64,000 nucleotides of DNA from Deltaproteobacteria bacterium (GTDB lineage Bacteria > Myxococcota_A > UBA9160 > PR03): the NCBI GenBank assembly GCA_035063765.1, contig JAPSFT010000019.1:1-64000 (forward strand), in the 5' to 3' direction. The translations under genes were made by a program, and so were the position numbers. The notes under the pieces are model-generated. The model was given only the letters and a program-made list of their open reading frames with translations, did no database searches and was not told where the DNA came from. Numbering within the stretch: position 1 is the stretch's first letter; each line of letters starts with the position of its first letter. Below, piece by piece: positions 49,340-57,736 of the stretch.

Positions 49340-50506
49340 GTGCCCGGCCCGCTTCGCGTGCTCATGGTGAGCCCCCAGTTCCGGCCCATGGTCGGTGGCT
49401 ACGAGCGTGCCGCAGAGCGGCTGTCGCAGGCGCTCGTGGCGCGAGGGCACCGGGTGACGGTGGTGGCGGAACGGCGGGACCCGGGCTGGCCCGCGCGCGA
49501 GGGGTGCGACGGGCTCACGGTGCGGCGGCTCCGGGTGGCGTTGCGTCCCGGGCTGCACCTGCTGAGCGGGGCGATTGCGCTCGCGAGCTTCCTGCTCGTC
49601 CACGGGCGGCGCTTCGACGTCTATCACGTCCATCAGTATGGAGGGGCCGCTGCCGTCGCCGTCGTCTTCGGCCGCCTCTTCGGGCGGCCGGTGGTGCTGA
49701 AGCTCACGGGTACGGAGGAGAACAGCATCCTCGTCGCCCTGCGGCGGGGTCGGCTCCCTTCACTCCTCGAGGGTCTGCACCGCCGCATCGACGCCTTCCT
49801 GGCCCCGAGCGAGCGTGTCGCGAAGGAGATCGAGCGGTTCGGAATCCCGGCGGAGCGTGTCCACCGCATCCCCAACGGCATCGACGTCGAGCGGCTCCGG
49901 CCCCTCCCGCCACCGGCGCGGCAGGCGCTCCGCCGGAGGCTCGGCCTCGAGGGCGTGACGGCGGTCCTCTACGTGGGGCGTCTCAGCCCGGAGAAGAACC
50001 CGCTCGGCCTGCTCGATGCCTGGCGCCGCCTCGGGCCGCCCAAAGGCGCGAGGCTGATCTTCGTCGGCGACGGTCCCGTCCGCGAGGAGCTTCTCCGCTG
50101 CGCCGCGCCCTGCGGTGATTCCGTCTCGATCGTCGGGGCGGTTCCCGATCCGCTCGAGTGGTACCAGGCTGCGGACCTCTTCGTGCTGCCGTCGATCCGG
50201 GAGGGCCTCTCCAACAGCCTCCTCGAGGCGATGGCGTGTGCGCTGCCCGTGGTGTCGGCGCCGGTGTCGGGCAGCGAGGACATCTTCGCCGCCGCCGAGG
50301 TTGGCGTGCTGGCCGGCGGCCCCGACGCGGCGCCGCTTGCGGAGGGGCTCCGACTGCTCCTGTCGGAGCCCCACCGGCGCGCCCGTTGCGCAGCCGAAGC
50401 GCGGCGGCTCGCCGTGGACCGGTTCTCGCTCGACCGGGTGGCGCAAGACGTCGAGTCGCTCTACGGGATCCTGACCGCTCGAACGTCGCGGGAGACGACC
50501 CGGTGA
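49340..50506 (+). CDS. GT4 glycosyltransferase
   Basis: A 388-residue GT-B enzyme: LRVLMVSPQFRPMVGGYERA, a PSERVAKEIERFGIP linker, HRIPNGIDVERL, VLYVGRLSPEKNPLGLLDAW and EX7E motif SIREGLSNSLLEAMACALP. Probably adds a sugar to the repeat unit. GTG start; its stop overlaps the next ATG (TGATG). First of three coupled genes. Confidence 0.92.
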   Translation: MPGPLRVLMVSPQFRPMVGGYERAAERLSQALVARGHRVTVVAERRDPGWPAREGCDGLTVRRLRVALRPGLHLLSGAIALASFLLVHGRRFDVYHVHQYGGAAAVAVVFGRLFGRPVVLKLTGTEENSILVALRRGRLPSLLEGLHRRIDAFLAPSERVAKEIERFGIPAERVHRIPNGIDVERLRPLPPPARQALRRRLGLEGVTAVLYVGRLSPEKNPLGLLDAWRRLGPPKGARLIFVGDGPVREELLRCAAPCGDSVSIVGAVPDPLEWYQAADLFVLPSIREGLSNSLLEAMACALPVVSAPVSGSEDIFAAAEVGVLAGGPDAAPLAEGLRLLLSEPHRRARCAAEARRLAVDRFSLDRVAQDVESLYGILTARTSRETTR

Positions 50507-51561
50507 TGGGCAGCAGATGCCAGACTCTCGTTCTTCTCCTCGTATCGGTGTCGTCGTGTCTGGTACTGATCGGGTTCGCCGAGTTCGGCCTGCGCGTGGT
50601 GGCGCCGATCCATCTGGCCGGCATCCAGAGCGCGTACCGCTACGACGAGGATCTGGGCTATCGGCTCGGCCCGGGTCTCCATCTCTACCGCCTCACCGAC
50701 CACCTCGAAGAGGTGCGCACCAATCGGCTGGGCACCGTGAACTTCCAGGAGAGCTTCGACGGCTACCCGGAGGTCGCGTTCGCGCTCGGAGATTCGTTCA
50801 CCCAGGGTACGGGCCTTCCAGCCGACGCGTCGTATCCCTTCCAGCTCGATCTGCTCTGGAACCGAGACGAGCTCGGCTTCTACGCGAAAAAACTTGCGAT
50901 CGTCAACCTCGGACTGGCGGCGTTCGGGGGGCAGCAATCGCTGGTCTCGCTCGAGCGGTTCGCCAAGGAGCTGGGGACGCCCGACTACGTCCTCTACCTC
51001 GGATCCGACAACGACTGGGACGACGACGTGCTGTTCGAGTCGGGTTACCGGCATCGCCACATCGTGTACGGGAGTCCGCGTTGGGGCGCTTCGGTACGCC
51101 CGCTGCTGTGGCTCGGGGAGCTGGAGCTGGTGAAGCGAGGCAAGCTCGCAATCGCCGAGCTTCGCAGGCTCCGCCTCGTCGCCGAGGCGGAGAGCCGGCA
51201 GGGCGCCGGCCAGCCGGGGACGCCGATCTCGGTGGCCGAGCGCGAGTGGCCTGTGATCGAGGAGATCCACCAGCGCACGCAGGAATGGGGTTCGACGCTG
51301 ATCCTCTCGTGGGCGAACGCTCCGGGGCCTTCCTACTCGTGGCTGCGCGAACGGGCAGCGCAGGCCGGGATCGCGTTCGCCGATTGGGAGCCGCGGGCTG
51401 CGTCCGTACAGGCGGCGATCCCCGAGCTGCCGTTCGCGAATCCTCATTCGGGTGGTCACTGGCGGCCGTGGGCGAACGCCGAGATCGCCCAGGCGTACGC
51501 AGCGGCGTTGCGGCGCGCTGGGGCCGTCGGGGGGGCGGCCGAGGCTGCACTCCCGCACTGA
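50506..51561 (+). CDS. Membrane-anchored SGNH-hydrolase-like protein
   Basis: The 351-residue protein has an N-terminal span (about residues 7-33). An SGNH-type domain follows: Ser in ALGDSFTQGTG (block I), GSDNDWDDD and a late NPHSGGHW that could provide the catalytic His. AlgX/AlgJ-like and DltD-like members O-acetylate or edit exported glycans; that role is inferred. It lies between two glycosyltransferases in one run. Confidence 0.7.
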   Translation: MGSRCQTLVLLLVSVSSCLVLIGFAEFGLRVVAPIHLAGIQSAYRYDEDLGYRLGPGLHLYRLTDHLEEVRTNRLGTVNFQESFDGYPEVAFALGDSFTQGTGLPADASYPFQLDLLWNRDELGFYAKKLAIVNLGLAAFGGQQSLVSLERFAKELGTPDYVLYLGSDNDWDDDVLFESGYRHRHIVYGSPRWGASVRPLLWLGELELVKRGKLAIAELRRLRLVAEAESRQGAGQPGTPISVAEREWPVIEEIHQRTQEWGSTLILSWANAPGPSYSWLRERAAQAGIAFADWEPRAASVQAAIPELPFANPHSGGHWRPWANAEIAQAYAAALRRAGAVGGAAEAALPH

Positions 51562-51562
51562 G

Positions 51563-52699
51563 ATGAACGGCCGGCGGATCCTGATCGACGGCTCGATGGC
51601 GCGCAGCGGAGGCGGCGCCACCTATGTGCGCAATCTCGTGCCGCGCCTGGCCGCGCTGCGTCCCGAGGATCGCTTCCGCCTGTGGCTCCGCGAGGAGCAC
51701 CTGGCCGCGGCGCTCCCGCCGCTCGCGAACCTCGAGGTGGAGGTGCTCCCCGAGGTCGCCTGGACGGGCCGGATGCGGTTCCTCGTGCTGCACGCGGCGG
51801 AGCGTGCTCGCAGGTGGGGTGCGGACCTCTACTTCTCGACGGCCGAGTACGCGCCGCCCCGTCCCCCCTGTCCCGCGATCGCGAGCTTCCGGAACCCGAA
51901 CGTCTTCTCCCGCCTCGACCTCGGCTGGCCCCTCCGGCAGCGCGCGCGGCTGTTCGTCCTGCGCCGGCTGGCCAGCCACTCGGCGCGGGTCTGCGCACGC
52001 ATCCTGTTCGTGAGCGCCGACTCGGCGGGCTGGATCGGCGACGAGGTCGGGCTCCCGCCCGAGCGGCGTGCCGTCGTGCCGCACGGCATCGACCTGGAGG
52101 CCTGGTCGCGAGCGAGTGTCGCGCCGCAGCGGCTGGCGGGCGGCCGGCCGTACCTGCTCTCGGTGAGCTCGGTCTATCGCTACAAGAACTACGTGCGGTT
52201 GATCGAGGCCTGGTCGCAGGTCGCCCGCCGGCGGCCGGATGCCCCCGACCTCGTGATCATCGGCGACGAGCCCGACCGCGCGCATCGCCGGGACATGGAG
52301 GCAGCGCGCGCTGCGACCGGCGCTCTTGCGCAGCGCACCCACCTGCTCGGCGAGGTGCCCTACGCCGAGATCCGGGGCTGGTATGCCGGAGCGTGCGGCT
52401 TCGTGTTCCCGTCCTTCCTGGAGACCTTCGGCCATCCGCTGATCGAGGCGATGGCGATGGAGCTGCCGATCGTCGCCGCCGAGATCGGCGTGTTCCGCGA
52501 GATCGCGGCCGATTGCGTTCTCGGGGCGGACCCGCACGACACCGGCGCCCTCGCGGCGGCGATGGAATCGCTCCTGGCGGACCCCTCCTTGGCCCGCGAC
52601 CTGGCCGCCCGAGGACGGCGGCGCGCGGGCGGCTTCTCGTGGGATCGTTCGGCACGGCTGCACGCGGACCTGCTCAGCGATGTCCTGGCGGCGCCGTGA
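51563..52699 (+). CDS. GT4 glycosyltransferase
   Basis: The 378-residue GT-B enzyme has RILIDGSMARSGGGATYVRNL, VPHGIDLEAWSR, YLLSVSSVYRYKNYVRLIEA and EX7E motif SFLETFGHPLIEAMAMELP, the pattern of WbpY/mannosyl- or rhamnosyl-type GT4 enzymes. It follows the SGNH gene by one base and converges with the sulfotransferase. Confidence 0.92.
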   Translation: MNGRRILIDGSMARSGGGATYVRNLVPRLAALRPEDRFRLWLREEHLAAALPPLANLEVEVLPEVAWTGRMRFLVLHAAERARRWGADLYFSTAEYAPPRPPCPAIASFRNPNVFSRLDLGWPLRQRARLFVLRRLASHSARVCARILFVSADSAGWIGDEVGLPPERRAVVPHGIDLEAWSRASVAPQRLAGGRPYLLSVSSVYRYKNYVRLIEAWSQVARRRPDAPDLVIIGDEPDRAHRRDMEAARAATGALAQRTHLLGEVPYAEIRGWYAGACGFVFPSFLETFGHPLIEAMAMELPIVAAEIGVFREIAADCVLGADPHDTGALAAAMESLLADPSLARDLAARGRRRAGGFSWDRSARLHADLLSDVLAAP

Positions 52700-52776
52700 G
52701 GTGAGCCTCTCCGCCGAGGATCCGGGCTCGCAGCGCCCCGACCCCGGAGAAACTCGCATCACGGCATCCAAGCGTG

Positions 52777-53709
52777 TCAGTGCAGGTAGCCGAGGCGCCT
52801 CATCATCGTCGTCGAGATCTGGACGATCCGCCGGGTATCCGCTTCCGAGAGGCCGTCCTTCCATCTCACGTCGAGCTCGATCGTCCCGTCGAAGGTCTTC
52901 TTCATCTTGTTCCCGATGAGATGCCCCTTCTCCCCGTCGACGGGTGTCCGGACCACCTCCGCGTCAGGGAGGCCGAGGAACGAGAACACCCTGGCCATCG
53001 TCTCGCGCGGTGCCTGCGCGAGATCCTCGTAGCGGACCTGGAGAACTCCCCTCCGCCTGGCAGCTATGTGGCCGACGGCCGCTATCAACCGGTGTTGTCG
53101 AACCCAGCCCCTCGCGGCGAATTCCGGGGTGGCGCGTTTTCGCTGCAGCATCGAGTAGGCGAACGCTCGCGGATCCCGGGTCAGGTGAAGGATCGAGATC
53201 GGCCGGCCCGTCAGCCCGTGTACGACCAGCGGGATCGGCCAGCTCTTCTGGCCGTCCACGAATACCCGCGCGCCTGCCCTGCGCAGGGTCACACGGCGGA
53301 AGCATTCGTAGGCGTCGAGATAGGAGGAGAGCGCCGTCAGGCTCCCCACGAGGCTCCGGCGGAGCGGCGGGACGGCGGCGAGCGAGGCCAGCGCGAGGTT
53401 GGCGACGAGGTTCGACCGCTCACCAGCGGCCAGGCGGGGGAGCGGCGGCAGGAATCGTGACTCCGCGGCGAAGCGATCGGCGCGGGCCGCATCGAGGGCT
53501 TCCCGCCAGAAGGCGCACTCGCTGATGAGCTTCTTGCAGAGGCAGAGCTGGTCGAAGGACCGTGTGGGGATCGTGTCGCCGAGGGCGAGCACCTCGGGGT
53601 GGTTGTTCAGCAGGAGCGAGAGGAGCGTGGCTCCGTGGTACGAAGGGCAGAGGATGTAGACGAGATCCGGGTGAGTGGCGGGGGTCGTCATGTGGCATTC
53701 ACGGGACAT
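52777..53709 (-). CDS. Sulfotransferase
   Basis: The 310-residue protein has the PAPS 5'-phosphate loop CPSYHGATLLSLLLNNHP and the 3'-phosphate segment ILHLTRDPRAFAYSML, then VRYEDLAQAPRETMARVFSFL. This is the family of carbohydrate and small-molecule sulfotransferases. It would sulfate the polysaccharide or a lipid. An alternative start at 53691 (MTTPATHPD) is equally possible. It is downstream of the pectate-lyase-like gene on the same strand. Confidence 0.85.
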   Translation of the reverse strand: MSRECHMTTPATHPDLVYILCPSYHGATLLSLLLNNHPEVLALGDTIPTRSFDQLCLCKKLISECAFWREALDAARADRFAAESRFLPPLPRLAAGERSNLVANLALASLAAVPPLRRSLVGSLTALSSYLDAYECFRRVTLRRAGARVFVDGQKSWPIPLVVHGLTGRPISILHLTRDPRAFAYSMLQRKRATPEFAARGWVRQHRLIAAVGHIAARRRGVLQVRYEDLAQAPRETMARVFSFLGLPDAEVVRTPVDGEKGHLIGNKMKKTFDGTIELDVRWKDGLSEADTRRIVQISTTMMRRLGYLH

Positions 53710-53794
53710 CCGCGGCCGCCGGGCGGAGCGAGGCAGAGGAGCATCGGACGATTATTCCCCGATCGATTCGAGCCTGCCAAGTGCGGTGCCGGGC

Positions 53795-55264
53795 TCACGG
53801 CGGGCAGGGTCGGGTGAGGTCCGGAAGACGGGGAGGGGTGTGGGAGCGCTGGCCGGTGCCGGTCCGGACCTCCTCCACGATCCGCCGGTCGGCCGAGTCA
53901 CGGCACGGTCGCGTGGCGCCCACGTTGGCGAGGATGTTCGGGAGATCCGCGGCGGCCGTCGTGCTCGGGAAGCTGTGGGACTGGATGAGCCGCGCGTCGG
54001 CGCGGTGGTTCCCTTCGTATCCACCGCAGGGGGAGTTGATGGACTCCAAGGAGAAGAAGTCGCACTCGCGCGGGGCTCCCGGGCTGCGGCGGGGGCCACT
54101 GTTGCGATCGAGGAAGACGCGGATCGGACCGACGCTCGCCGGCCGCGTGGAGATCATGATCGGGACCTTGGGATCGGGCCAGCGCGGTCCGGGCTTCCAC
54201 AGGTTCCCGATCGCGTCGAGATGGATGGTCCAGTCCGGACTCTGGTTCCAGATCCGGGTGCCGTACGCGGCGTCGTAGACGACGTTCTGGATCAGCTCGT
54301 ACTCGGCGATGCCGGAGAGCCGTGCGCCCGGAGACTGGTGAGGACCCCTTCGCTGGCCCGTGGAGAGCTGTGGATTGCGGTTGTCGGACTTGGCGAACAC
54401 GTTGCGGAACCAGGTCACGTGGCTCACGTCGCCGTTGACGAGTGTCGCCATGTTGTGGCCCTGAGCCATCTCCGCGAAGAGCGAGTTCTGCACGGTGACC
54501 CTGCGGACGCGGCCGGTGCCGGCGTACGAGTACCCGTACATCGAGAGGCACTCGTCCGTCCCCCAGGTGCAGGAGATGTGATCGATCAGGATGTCCGAGC
54601 CGCCTCCGATCGCGAGGGCGTCGACCGCTTCCGAGGGATGGCTGCCGCGGAAGCGAAGGTGGCGGATCACCACGTTGTTGGCCTCGACGATCAGGGGGCT
54701 CCCCCAGATGGCGACCCCGCCGTTCGGGGCGTCGCTGCCGTCGATCGTGATGTTCGGGTGCCGGACCTTGAGCTGGTCGACGAGTTCGATGTTGCCGCTC
54801 ACCCGGAAGCGGACGATTCGATTGCCACCCGAGAGCGCCGCACGCAGCGAGCCGGGGATCGGCATCCCTCGGTCGCCGGAATCCCGGAGCGTGGTGACCG
54901 TTACGACCGGATGGCCGCGCCCTCCGGTAGCCGCGGCTCCGAAGCCGTAGGCGACGAACTCGGGCTCCGGCCCACCCGCTGGCGCCGCGGCAGGCGCGGC
55001 CGGAAGCTCAGGCGTTGCAGGAGCAGCTTCCGAGGCAGTCGCGGTAGGGATGCGCTCGGACGGCGGGCGCTGGCCCTGGGCTCTTCCGCTGGTCGTCGGC
55101 TGTCGCCACGCGTTGGTGGTTCCGACCTCCCGGCTCGCCTTCCCGCCCTTGCGGACGTCCGCGGCCCCGGCCGAGCCGGAGGCGGCGATCGCGAGCGCGG
55201 CCGCCAGGAGGAATGCAACTCCCGCGAACCTCGGCTCCTTGCGCCTGCGTTGCCGCTTGGTCAA
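53795..55264 (-). CDS. Secreted pectate-lyase-like beta-helix protein
   Basis: The 489-residue protein has a signal peptide (residues 10-35, FAGVAFLLAAALAIAASGSA), a Pro/Ala-rich linker (about 50-110), and a right-handed beta-helix with PL1-type landmarks: SLRAALSGGNRIVRFRVSG, NNVVIRHLRFR, ILIDHISCTWGTDE and VTWFRNVFAKSDNRNPQL. It probably cleaves acidic glycans outside the cell. TTG at 55264 is chosen for its GAGAGGAGG ribosome site and clean signal peptide. A GTG at 55339 would place a 12-bp hairpin inside the coding region. Confidence 0.82.
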   Translation of the reverse strand: MTKRQRRRKEPRFAGVAFLLAAALAIAASGSAGAADVRKGGKASREVGTTNAWRQPTTSGRAQGQRPPSERIPTATASEAAPATPELPAAPAAAPAGGPEPEFVAYGFGAAATGGRGHPVVTVTTLRDSGDRGMPIPGSLRAALSGGNRIVRFRVSGNIELVDQLKVRHPNITIDGSDAPNGGVAIWGSPLIVEANNVVIRHLRFRGSHPSEAVDALAIGGGSDILIDHISCTWGTDECLSMYGYSYAGTGRVRRVTVQNSLFAEMAQGHNMATLVNGDVSHVTWFRNVFAKSDNRNPQLSTGQRRGPHQSPGARLSGIAEYELIQNVVYDAAYGTRIWNQSPDWTIHLDAIGNLWKPGPRWPDPKVPIMISTRPASVGPIRVFLDRNSGPRRSPGAPRECDFFSLESINSPCGGYEGNHRADARLIQSHSFPSTTAAADLPNILANVGATRPCRDSADRRIVEEVRTGTGQRSHTPPRLPDLTRPCPP

Positions 55265-55289
55265 GCCCCCTCCTCTCCCGACGACTTCA

Positions 55290-55317
55290 CCACCCGCCCC
55301 GTCGGCGGGGCGGGTGG
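55290..55317 (-). promoter_or_regulatory. 12-bp perfect hairpin in the pectate-lyase leader
   Basis: CCACCCGCCCCG (55290-55301) pairs with CGGGGCGGGTGG (55306-55317) around a four-base loop. It lies about 26 bases before the TTG start, just outside the ribosome site. It could block initiation or act as an attenuator. There is no T-run to make it a simple terminator. Confidence 0.5.
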
Positions 55318-55404
55318 AAAGATTGAGGATCGTGGTCACCGGACGATGAACGATGGCTCGCTACGGTAGCCCCAACCTTCCCCGGCGGGGGTTCTGCCGA
55401 CCTG

Positions 55405-55410
55405 TATAAT
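55405..55410 (+). promoter_or_regulatory. Consensus -10 box for the kinase genes
   Basis: TATAAT stands out in GC-rich surroundings, 121 bases before the kinase-fusion ATG. No -35 match is found at 16-18 bases, so it may need an activator. A CCCCG-G-CGGGG dyad lies just upstream (55380-55390). Confidence 0.45.
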
Positions 55411-55530
55411 GGCCCGCCGTCTTCCCGCCGTTTCCTGGCGCCAGGAGCCCCCGATTCCATCCATGGCACGCGAGGAGAGCGAGACGCCCGACGGGATCCT
55501 GCATGGCCTCGGCGCCCCCGCGAGCGACCG

Positions 55531-56985
55531 ATGCACGCCATGATCATGGCTTCGCCCGTCGAGCGACTGGTCTCCTCGCTCTCGCGCGGAGACATCCCCT
55601 GGTGCCACTGGAAGAGCAACCGCCATCTGGATGCTGCGCTCCGCGGTCGCACCGACCTGGATCTGCTCTTTCCCGAGGACCGTCGCAAGGACGTGGAGAG
55701 CGCGCTGGCCGAAGCGGGCGCGCGCCGGTTCCAGCCGGTCTCCTTCCGCGACTATCCTGGGATCGAGGACTACCTCGCAGTCGATCCGAGCGGGCCGATC
55801 CTCGTGCACTTCCACGTGCACTTCCGGCTGCTGGTCGGTGAGAGGAACATCAAGGCCCATTCCCTGCCGTGGGAGGCCGAGGTGCTCGCGTCGCGCGTGC
55901 CCTCGGCGCCGGGCTCGCCGATCTTCGTCTCCTCTCCGGAGATGGAGCTGCTGCTGCTGATCGTCCGCATCTGCGTCAAGCAGCCTCGCGGAGCCCTGCG
56001 GCTGGACCCGGACGGGGGCGCTGCACTCGAGCTCGGCTGGCTGCGGGAACGCGTCGACGGGCCCGCGTTCTCGGCGCTCGCAGGACGCCTCCTCGGGGCC
56101 GACGCCGCAGCGGCGCTCCGGGCCGTGCTCGACGAGGGGGATCGCCGGATCGAGGGGGCCAGGCCGCAGGTCATCACCGCCTTGGCCCCGCATCGCCGCC
56201 TGTCGGCTGCCGCCGAAGCCCGCCTCCGGCGTGAACGTGGCTGGGCGCTCCGCCTGACGCGCCGAGCGCGGCGCGCGGGCCTTCCGGTGGCGGCGCGACG
56301 GATCCGGCCGAGACGTGGCTTTGCGGTGGCGCTTCTCGGCTGCGACGGCTCGGGGAAGTCCTCGCTCACGAAGGCCGCCGCTGACTTCTTTGCCCAGAAA
56401 CTCGACGTCGAGCGGATCTACTTCGGCCACGGCGCCGGCTCGCGATCCGCGCTGCTGCGACTCGCGCTGGCCGCACGCCGCCGCTTCGGCCGCTCCGCCT
56501 CCCTGCGGCGCCTCCTCGACGTCCCGGTGGCCGCCGCGATCGACCTCGACAAGGTGATCGGCTTCGTCCGCCTGTCGCTGGCGAGGCGGGCGGGGATGCT
56601 CGTGGTCTGCGACCGGTTCCCGCAGGCCGCGGTGGCCGGGACCTGCGATGGGCCGCGACTGCCCGTTCTAGCTGCCGGGAACGCCCTGGCCGGAACGCTG
56701 CTGCGGCCCTTCGTCCCGATCGAGCGGGCGATCTACCGGATCGGTGAACGGTGTGCTCCCGATCTCGTGCTCAAGATCCGCGTCTCGCCCGCGGTCGCCG
56801 CCGCGCGCAAGAGCGACGGCACCAGCCTCGAGACCATCACCCGCAAGGTGGGTGTGATCGACGAGCTGTCGTTCGGGGAGGGGGTGGTGGTCACCGAGAT
56901 CCAGAACGAGGGGATCCCGTTCGAGGAGGCAGCGCGCAGGGTCGTGGCGGCGATCTGGAACACGATGGGCGATGCGGCGGATTGA
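55531..56985 (+). CDS. Nucleotidyltransferase-like / thymidylate-kinase-like fusion protein
   Basis: A 484-residue two-part protein. Residues 1-230 resemble minimal nucleotidyltransferase folds (CHWKSNRHLDAALRGRTDLD with the D-x-D pair, then LVHFHVHFRLLVGERNIK). Residues 262-484 resemble dTMP kinases: P-loop LLGCDGSGKSSL (270-278), VVCDRFPQAA and a lid-like VAAARKSDG. Similar fused proteins occur in exopolysaccharide loci; their substrate is not known. Internal ATGs at 55540 and 55546 are possible starts. It overlaps the next kinase by 14 bases. Confidence 0.75.
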   Translation: MHAMIMASPVERLVSSLSRGDIPWCHWKSNRHLDAALRGRTDLDLLFPEDRRKDVESALAEAGARRFQPVSFRDYPGIEDYLAVDPSGPILVHFHVHFRLLVGERNIKAHSLPWEAEVLASRVPSAPGSPIFVSSPEMELLLLIVRICVKQPRGALRLDPDGGAALELGWLRERVDGPAFSALAGRLLGADAAAALRAVLDEGDRRIEGARPQVITALAPHRRLSAAAEARLRRERGWALRLTRRARRAGLPVAARRIRPRRGFAVALLGCDGSGKSSLTKAAADFFAQKLDVERIYFGHGAGSRSALLRLALAARRRFGRSASLRRLLDVPVAAAIDLDKVIGFVRLSLARRAGMLVVCDRFPQAAVAGTCDGPRLPVLAAGNALAGTLLRPFVPIERAIYRIGERCAPDLVLKIRVSPAVAAARKSDGTSLETITRKVGVIDELSFGEGVVVTEIQNEGIPFEEAARRVVAAIWNTMGDAAD

Positions 56986-57727
56986 GTTCACCGGCCTCCC
57001 GGGCAGCGGCAAGAGCAGCATCGTGAAGGAGGCGGAGCGGACCCTCTGCGTCGCCGGCTCGCCGTGCTTCGATCGGGACCGCGTCGCCGCCCTGTACCCC
57101 CCTGCTTCGAGCTCGACCTTCACTGCCGTGCAGTGGCTCCTTCCGCCCGCATGGCGCGAGCGCGTCGCTCGGCGTCTGTTCTGGGCACGGGTGGTCTCCG
57201 AGGCGCGCGGACGTGTGCCGGGCACGTTTCCAGCACTCCTTTCCGCGATCCAACGAGGAGCCGAGAGCGGCGGGGAGCCCGCCGAGTTCGTGGAGCGGTT
57301 CGTCGGCTACGCCACCGACGTCCTCGCGTGGCACCTGATCGCATCGGAACGACTCGCAGCGCGCGACGTCTTCCTGTGCGACGAAGGATTCGTGCAGCGG
57401 CTCGTCAGCCTCGTCTCACCCGGCGATGCGAAGTCGTGGCTGCCGCTGATCCCGCCCGTCGATCTCCTGTTCGTCGTCCGCGCCCGCCGCGCCACCTGCA
57501 TGGAGCGCATGCAACACCGCCCGAGACGGCTCCCCAATCGATTCGTCGGCCGATCGCCGGCGGAGATCGACACCGCGCTCTTCCGGATGGAAGGCACCGT
57601 CTCGGAGCTGGAGGTTGCACTGCGGGAAGCCGGGACGTCGGTCGTGCGGGTGGATACGGATGAGCTGGGTCTCGGAGCAGCGACGGCGCTGGTGGTCGCC
57701 GCGACCACCGAGTGGATGCGGACCTGA
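56972..57727 (+). CDS. Small P-loop kinase/NTPase
   Basis: The 251-residue protein starts MRRIEFTGLPGSGKSSIVKE, a Walker A typical of small-molecule kinases. A DEGFVQR segment and a basic lid (RRATCMERMQHRPRR) follow. It does not match APS kinase signatures, although a sulfotransferase is near. Overlap with the fused kinase suggests that they act together on one intermediate. Confidence 0.7.
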   Translation: MRRIEFTGLPGSGKSSIVKEAERTLCVAGSPCFDRDRVAALYPPASSSTFTAVQWLLPPAWRERVARRLFWARVVSEARGRVPGTFPALLSAIQRGAESGGEPAEFVERFVGYATDVLAWHLIASERLAARDVFLCDEGFVQRLVSLVSPGDAKSWLPLIPPVDLLFVVRARRATCMERMQHRPRRLPNRFVGRSPAEIDTALFRMEGTVSELEVALREAGTSVVRVDTDELGLGAATALVVAATTEWMRT

Positions 57728-57736
57728 GCGGGGCCC

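Noticed and set aside
56972-57727. APS kinase supplying the sulfotransferase
   Set aside because: The Walker A and following residues do not match APS kinase, and no ATP sulfurylase is near.
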